9,296 nucleotides of DNA, taken from the NCBI GenBank assembly GCA_964527995.1, contig CAZGRP010000102.1, positions 1 to 9,296 of the forward strand, read 5' to 3'. The position numbers were made by a program, and so were the translations under genes. How positions within the stretch are numbered: the first letter of the stretch is position 1; the number at the start of each line of letters is the position of its first letter. The stretch comes from CAZGRP01 sp964527995. GTDB taxonomy: Bacteria; Zhuqueibacterota; Zhuqueibacteria; Oceanimicrobiales; CAZGRP01. The notes beneath the pieces were generated by a model. That model was not told the DNA's origin, searched no databases, and saw only the letters and a list, made by a program, of their open reading frames with translations. Positions 5,948 through 9,296 of the stretch are shown in pieces.

Positions 5948-8056
5948 ATGTCTATCAACGCACGGGATTTTCAGCATGTCGACTACCTCTGGGACGACTC
6001 CAAAGCCCAGGGTTTGGGCGAGCTCGATTTGCTCGTCTATCGCTCCAACCTCCTCGGTGCCGACCTGCGCATTACCAACTTCGCCGGCGGCAACACTTCT
6101 GCCAAGATCACGGAAACCGACCCGTTGACCGGGGATCCGGTCGAGATCCTCTGGGTGAAGGGAAGCGGCGGCGATCTCGGCACCATCACCCGGGAGGGAT
6201 TCGCCTCCCTCTACCTGCAGACTTTGCACGATCTCAAGAAACGCTACCGCGGCCCGGAGAGTGAGGCGGAGATGGTCGGGCTGTACCGGCACGCCATCTT
6301 CAATCTCAATCCCAAGGCTCCCTCCATCGATACGCCGATGCACGCCTTCATCCCGGCCAGGCACGTCGACCACACGCACCCCGATGCCATCATCGCCATC
6401 GCCACTGCCGAGAACGGGCCGGAGGTCGCCCGGCGGCTTTGGGGCGACGGCTGCCTGTGGGTTCCGTGGCAGCGACCCGGGTTCGGGCTGGCGCTGGCCA
6501 TGGCGGAAGCTCTGCGTGAAAAGCCGAAGGCCGAGCTGCTCATCCTCGGGCACCACGGGCTGTTCACCTGGGGCGAAACAGCCCACGAATGCTACGTCCG
6601 TACCCTGCGTGCCATCGAAAAGGCCTCGGAGTTCATTGAAGAGAAGGTGAGACAGCGCGGTGACCGCGTCTTTGGCGGCCCTCGGTTCCAGAGTTTGCCG
6701 CCGGACCGCCGCCGGCAAGTGGCTCTCGAGCTCCTGCCGTTCCTGCGTGGCGAAATCGGTAAGACCGAACGACGCCTCTACAGCTTCGTTGACAGCGATG
6801 TGGTGCTGCAGTTCGTCAACTCGCAGCAGGCGAAGGACCTGGCCCAGCAGGGCACGTCTTGCCCCGACCATTTCCTGCGCACGAAGGTGAAGCCGCTGCT
6901 GCTTCTGGAGGACGTGGGACGGCTGTCGCTGGCCGATCTGAAGCAAGCGCTGGTGCGCGAGATGGAGGCATACCGGGCGGATTATGCCAGCTACTACGAA
7001 AGCTGCCGGCGGCCCGACAGCGGCCCGATGCGCAACCCCAACCCAAACGTTTTTCTGTTCCCGGGGCTCGGCATGATCGCCTCGGGCAAGGATCGCCAGA
7101 CGGCCCAGGTGACCGGCGAGTTCTTCGTCAACGCCATCAATGTCATGCGCGGTGCCAGCACGCTGAGTGCCTATCGCGGTCTTCCGCCGCAAGAGACGTT
7201 CGACATCGAGTATTGGTCCCTGGAGGAAGCCAAGCTCAAGCGCCTGCCCCCGGAGAAGGAGTTATCGCGCCGGGTGGCGGTGGTCACCGGCGGTGCCAGC
7301 GGCATCGGACGGGCCGTGGCCGAGCGCTTCGCTGCCAGTGGTGCCGCCGTGGTAATCGCCGACATCGACGCCGAAAAGGCCAGGTCGACGGCCTCGGAGC
7401 TGTGCGAAAAATATGGCAAATGGCAGGCGATGGCGGTGCACGCCGACGTCACTCAGGAGGAAGACGTGCAAAAGGCCATCGCCGAGGCCGTGCTGCGCTA
7501 CGGCGGGCTGGACATCCTGGTCTCGAATGCCGGCTTTGCCATCAGCTGGCCTTTTTCGCAGACGCCACTCGAGGACTGGGAGAAGCAGTACGCCGTCCTG
7601 GCTCGTGGCTACTTTCTGGTCAGCCGCGAGGTGGTGCGGGTGCTGGAGAAGCAGGGGCTGGGTGGCAGCCTCATCTTCATCGCCTCAAAGAACGCCCTGA
7701 TGGCCGGAAAGAACAACGCGGCCTACAGCACAGCCAAGGCGGCGGAACTGCACCTGGCCCGCGGCCTGGCCGAGGAGCTGGGGCCGTCGGGCATCCGCGT
7801 CAACTCCATCTGCCCGGATGCGGTGATCAATACTTCCATCTGGACTCCCGAGTGGCGCGAGCGCCGGGCGGCCCAGTACGGCATCGCACCGGACCAGCTC
7901 GAAGAGTACTACCGCCGGCGCAACCTGCTGAAAGTGAACATTCGGCCCGAGGACGTAGCCGAGGCGGCGCTGTTTCTTGCCTCAGAGCGTTCCTCGCGTA
8001 CGACGGGCTGCATCCTCACGGTGGACGGCGGCCTGCCGGGCGCCTTCCCCCGCTGA
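5948..8056 (+). CDS. Bifunctional class II aldolase / short-chain dehydrogenase (rhamnulose-1-phosphate aldolase / lactaldehyde dehydrogenase type)
   Basis: This 702-residue fusion resembles Bacillus YuxG and the RhaD_aldol-ADH family. The N-terminal class II aldolase/adducin part (about 25-235) has FAGGNTS (45-51) for phosphate binding, VKGSGGD (70-76), the metal site HTH (His142, His144) and HHGLF with His203 as the likely third ligand. The C-terminal short-chain dehydrogenase (about 441-702) has the cofactor loop TGGASGIG (447-454), Asp472 after the second strand (which favours NAD), NAG (527-529), catalytic Ser580, YSTAK with Tyr593 and Lys597, and a terminal TVDGG. Expected chemistry is cleavage of L-rhamnulose 1-phosphate (or a related deoxyketose phosphate) to DHAP and lactaldehyde, then oxidation of the aldehyde to lactate. 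Asp128 occupies the place where E. coli RhaD has its catalytic Glu (alignment from memory). No rhamnose kinase, isomerase or transporter is in the window, so the sugar is unproven. A weak GGGA lies nine bases before the ATG. Confidence 0.93.
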   Translation: MSINARDFQHVDYLWDDSKAQGLGELDLLVYRSNLLGADLRITNFAGGNTSAKITETDPLTGDPVEILWVKGSGGDLGTITREGFASLYLQTLHDLKKRYRGPESEAEMVGLYRHAIFNLNPKAPSIDTPMHAFIPARHVDHTHPDAIIAIATAENGPEVARRLWGDGCLWVPWQRPGFGLALAMAEALREKPKAELLILGHHGLFTWGETAHECYVRTLRAIEKASEFIEEKVRQRGDRVFGGPRFQSLPPDRRRQVALELLPFLRGEIGKTERRLYSFVDSDVVLQFVNSQQAKDLAQQGTSCPDHFLRTKVKPLLLLEDVGRLSLADLKQALVREMEAYRADYASYYESCRRPDSGPMRNPNPNVFLFPGLGMIASGKDRQTAQVTGEFFVNAINVMRGASTLSAYRGLPPQETFDIEYWSLEEAKLKRLPPEKELSRRVAVVTGGASGIGRAVAERFAASGAAVVIADIDAEKARSTASELCEKYGKWQAMAVHADVTQEEDVQKAIAEAVLRYGGLDILVSNAGFAISWPFSQTPLEDWEKQYAVLARGYFLVSREVVRVLEKQGLGGSLIFIASKNALMAGKNNAAYSTAKAAELHLARGLAEELGPSGIRVNSICPDAVINTSIWTPEWRERRAAQYGIAPDQLEEYYRRRNLLKVNIRPEDVAEAALFLASERSSRTTGCILTVDGGLPGAFPR

Positions 8057-8110
8057 CTTGCGCGGGAGTTACAGAAAAAGTAGGCTGTTGGGAGAGCCCC
8101 GCGACTCATT

Positions 8111-8136
8111 TCGCCGGCATGATAGTGAATCGCCGG
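8111..8136. repeat. Seven-base direct repeat in the spacer before the cupin gene
   Basis: TCGCCGG occurs at 8111-8117 and again at 8130-8136, 19 bases apart, inside the 101-base spacer between the aldolase-dehydrogenase gene and the cupin gene. It might be a regulator site. In DNA this GC-rich it may equally be chance. I see no convincing terminator in this spacer, so the two genes may be cotranscribed. Confidence 0.2.
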
Positions 8137-8157
8137 ACTACCAAGGGATTTGCACAG

Positions 8158-9296
8158 ATGTCAGCATTGGACGAAGTAGACCGCATCCTCGATGACACCG
8201 GGGGAATCCTGCCGCTGAAACCGACCTTCGTGCGGCGCTTTTACCCGGACGGTGGCAGACTGGGGCTCGGCAAGCGCGCGGGTGATACCTTCAACCCGGC
8301 TGAGGGCCTCTGGAAACCCGAGCGCTGGCTCATCTCCTGCAGCACCGCCAGCAATCCACATCCCATCGCGGGCGAGGGGCTGAGCCGGCTTGCCGGCCTC
8401 CGGGAAGATGTGACTCTCAAGGAGGTGCTGCAGCACCGCGGCGCCGTGCTGTTGGGAAGCGACTACAGCCGGCAAGTGGGCAACGAGTTCCGCGTGCTCA
8501 CCAAGCTCCTGGACGGCAATGAGCCCATCGTTGTGCACTTTCACGCCACCGACGAGCAGGTTCGAAGCCAACCCCATCACTTTGAGGGTCATCGATTCGG
8601 CAAAGACGAGGCCTATCACTTCCTCGATGCGCCCAAAGGACCGGTTCCCTACACCCACTTCGGGTTCTATCCCGGTGTGACTCCGGATCAGGTGCGACGG
8701 GCCATTGATCGAGGGCGGGATCATCTGCTCGAGCTGATGCCCTATTACTATCAGACCTTTGGAGAGGGTTTCTTCACACCAGCCGCTGTTCCGCATCGTC
8801 CCGGAACGGCACTGACCCTGGAGATTCAGGAGCCGTCGGACGTGTACACCTTGCTGGAACGCGAGTCCGGCGGCGAGCGATTGTCACCAGAGCAGATCCA
8901 TCCCGGGTTCGCCACGCTGGACGAGGCGCTTGGCCTCATCGACTTCGCCACGGCCACGCGGGAGGACCTTCTGGCAAGCCATCGCATCGTGCCTGAAGTG
9001 ATCCGCAGCGAGGGGGAGAGTGTCGAAGAGTGGATCTTTCCGCCGCGTTTCACGCACAAGTTCTGCGGCAAGAAGATCACCGTGGCGCCCGGTGAGACCT
9101 TCGAGACCTCGGATGCCGGGGCCTGCGGCCTGTTCGTGTGGCGGGGGCAGGGACGGCTGAACAACGTGCCGATTGCAGCCGCTGGTGCTGATGAGTTCTT
9201 CATCGGGGCCGCCGTCGCCACCCAGGTTCACCGCCTGGTGAATACCGGGGAGAAGCCCCTGGTGGTATTCAAGCTGTTTCCGTGGGGGGTCTATCC
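8158..9296 (+). CDS. Phosphomannose isomerase-like (type I) cupin protein, truncated at the right edge
   Basis: The frame starts at ATG 8158, with AAGGGA nine bases upstream, and is open to the end of the window: 379 residues are visible and the 3' end is missing. The fold is recognisable from type I mannose-6-phosphate isomerase blocks. These are an N-terminal segment ending in KLLDGNEPIVVHFHATDE (116-133), GKDEAYHFLDAP (148-159), and VPHRPGTALTLEIQEPSD (211-228), where PMI has VHA..AG...EIQ..SD. A second cupin-like half follows from about 290 (WIFPPRF, VAPGETFE, VVFKLFPWG). Predicted metal ligands are His127 or His129, Glu151 and His213. Two departures from classical PMI stand out: the Q-x-H ligand motif is H-F-H, and the conserved Arg after EIQ..SD (in TYR) is replaced by the sequence VYTLL. 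The protein is therefore probably a sugar or sugar-phosphate isomerase relative acting with the preceding aldolase, but not necessarily on mannose 6-phosphate. Confidence 0.82.
   Translation, partial: MSALDEVDRILDDTGGILPLKPTFVRRFYPDGGRLGLGKRAGDTFNPAEGLWKPERWLISCSTASNPHPIAGEGLSRLAGLREDVTLKEVLQHRGAVLLGSDYSRQVGNEFRVLTKLLDGNEPIVVHFHATDEQVRSQPHHFEGHRFGKDEAYHFLDAPKGPVPYTHFGFYPGVTPDQVRRAIDRGRDHLLELMPYYYQTFGEGFFTPAAVPHRPGTALTLEIQEPSDVYTLLERESGGERLSPEQIHPGFATLDEALGLIDFATATREDLLASHRIVPEVIRSEGESVEEWIFPPRFTHKFCGKKITVAPGETFETSDAGACGLFVWRGQGRLNNVPIAAAGADEFFIGAAVATQVHRLVNTGEKPLVVFKLFPWGVY

Noticed and set aside
5943..6128. Alternative ATG at 5943, five bases before the aldolase start
   Set aside because: It is in a different frame and gives a 61-residue peptide without features; the 5948 frame matches the aldolase family from its first residues.
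5788..6264. Frame on the + strand starting in the gap before the aldolase gene
   Set aside because: Most of it overlaps the aldolase gene in another frame, and the part in the gap has no ribosome binding site or protein-like features.
5909..7192. 427-codon open frame on the - strand across the aldolase domain
   Set aside because: It mirrors the codon pattern of the aldolase gene, and the translation shows no family signature. The + strand frame has intact catalytic motifs.
8058..8086. Promoter-like TTGCGC and TAGGCT, 17 bases apart, before the cupin gene
   Set aside because: Only three of six positions match in each element. Cotranscription with the preceding gene is equally likely.
8161..9231. 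Antisense open frames under the cupin gene
   Set aside because: The + strand frame from 8158 to the window end encodes recognisable PMI-family blocks; the - strand frames show nothing recognisable.

Overview
The window is a GC-rich, densely packed bacterial chromosomal segment in which every convincing gene lies on the + strand. No plasmid, phage, transposon, CRISPR or defence-system signal is visible. The organism cannot be named from this sequence. Conserved housekeeping genes with short spacers and high G+C at third codon positions suggest a free-living bacterium from a non-model, high-GC lineage (inference).

Region 1 (about 1-5766) is a tightly linked housekeeping run, probably one transcription unit. 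It starts with a small uncharacterised reading frame open to the left edge. Then come purM (purine synthesis), gpsA (glycerol-3-phosphate dehydrogenase, phospholipid precursor), a two-domain universal stress protein, an asparaginyl-tRNA synthetase, a TIGR00725/LOG-like Rossmann protein, an acylphosphatase and apt (adenine salvage). The first four reading frames are joined by three successive ATGA stop/start overlaps, at 235-238, 1248-1251 and 2270-2273. The later genes are separated by 12-24 bases containing recognisable ribosome binding sites. De novo purine synthesis (purM) and adenine salvage (apt) bracket the run; the other genes share no single pathway.

Region 2 (5767-5947) is the only sizeable gap before the last two genes. 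It holds a weak hairpin overlapping the apt stop codon, an imperfect direct-repeat pair about 61 bases apart, and a 7-base inverted repeat. It is the likely boundary between the housekeeping run and a sugar-catabolism module.

Region 3 (5948-9296) encodes a 702-residue fusion of a class II aldolase and a short-chain dehydrogenase, of the bifunctional rhamnulose-1-phosphate aldolase/lactaldehyde dehydrogenase type. It is followed by a cupin protein related to type I phosphomannose isomerase that runs off the right edge. The fusion should cleave a deoxyketose 1-phosphate to DHAP plus an aldehyde and then oxidise the aldehyde. The cupin protein looks like a divergent sugar isomerase-like enzyme, but it departs from classical phosphomannose isomerase at a predicted metal ligand and at a conserved Arg, so its reaction is open.

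I found no clearly new multi-gene system. The most worthwhile leads are the divergent cupin paired with the aldolase-dehydrogenase fusion, the repeats in the gap ahead of that pair, and the unidentified small reading frame coupled to purM.
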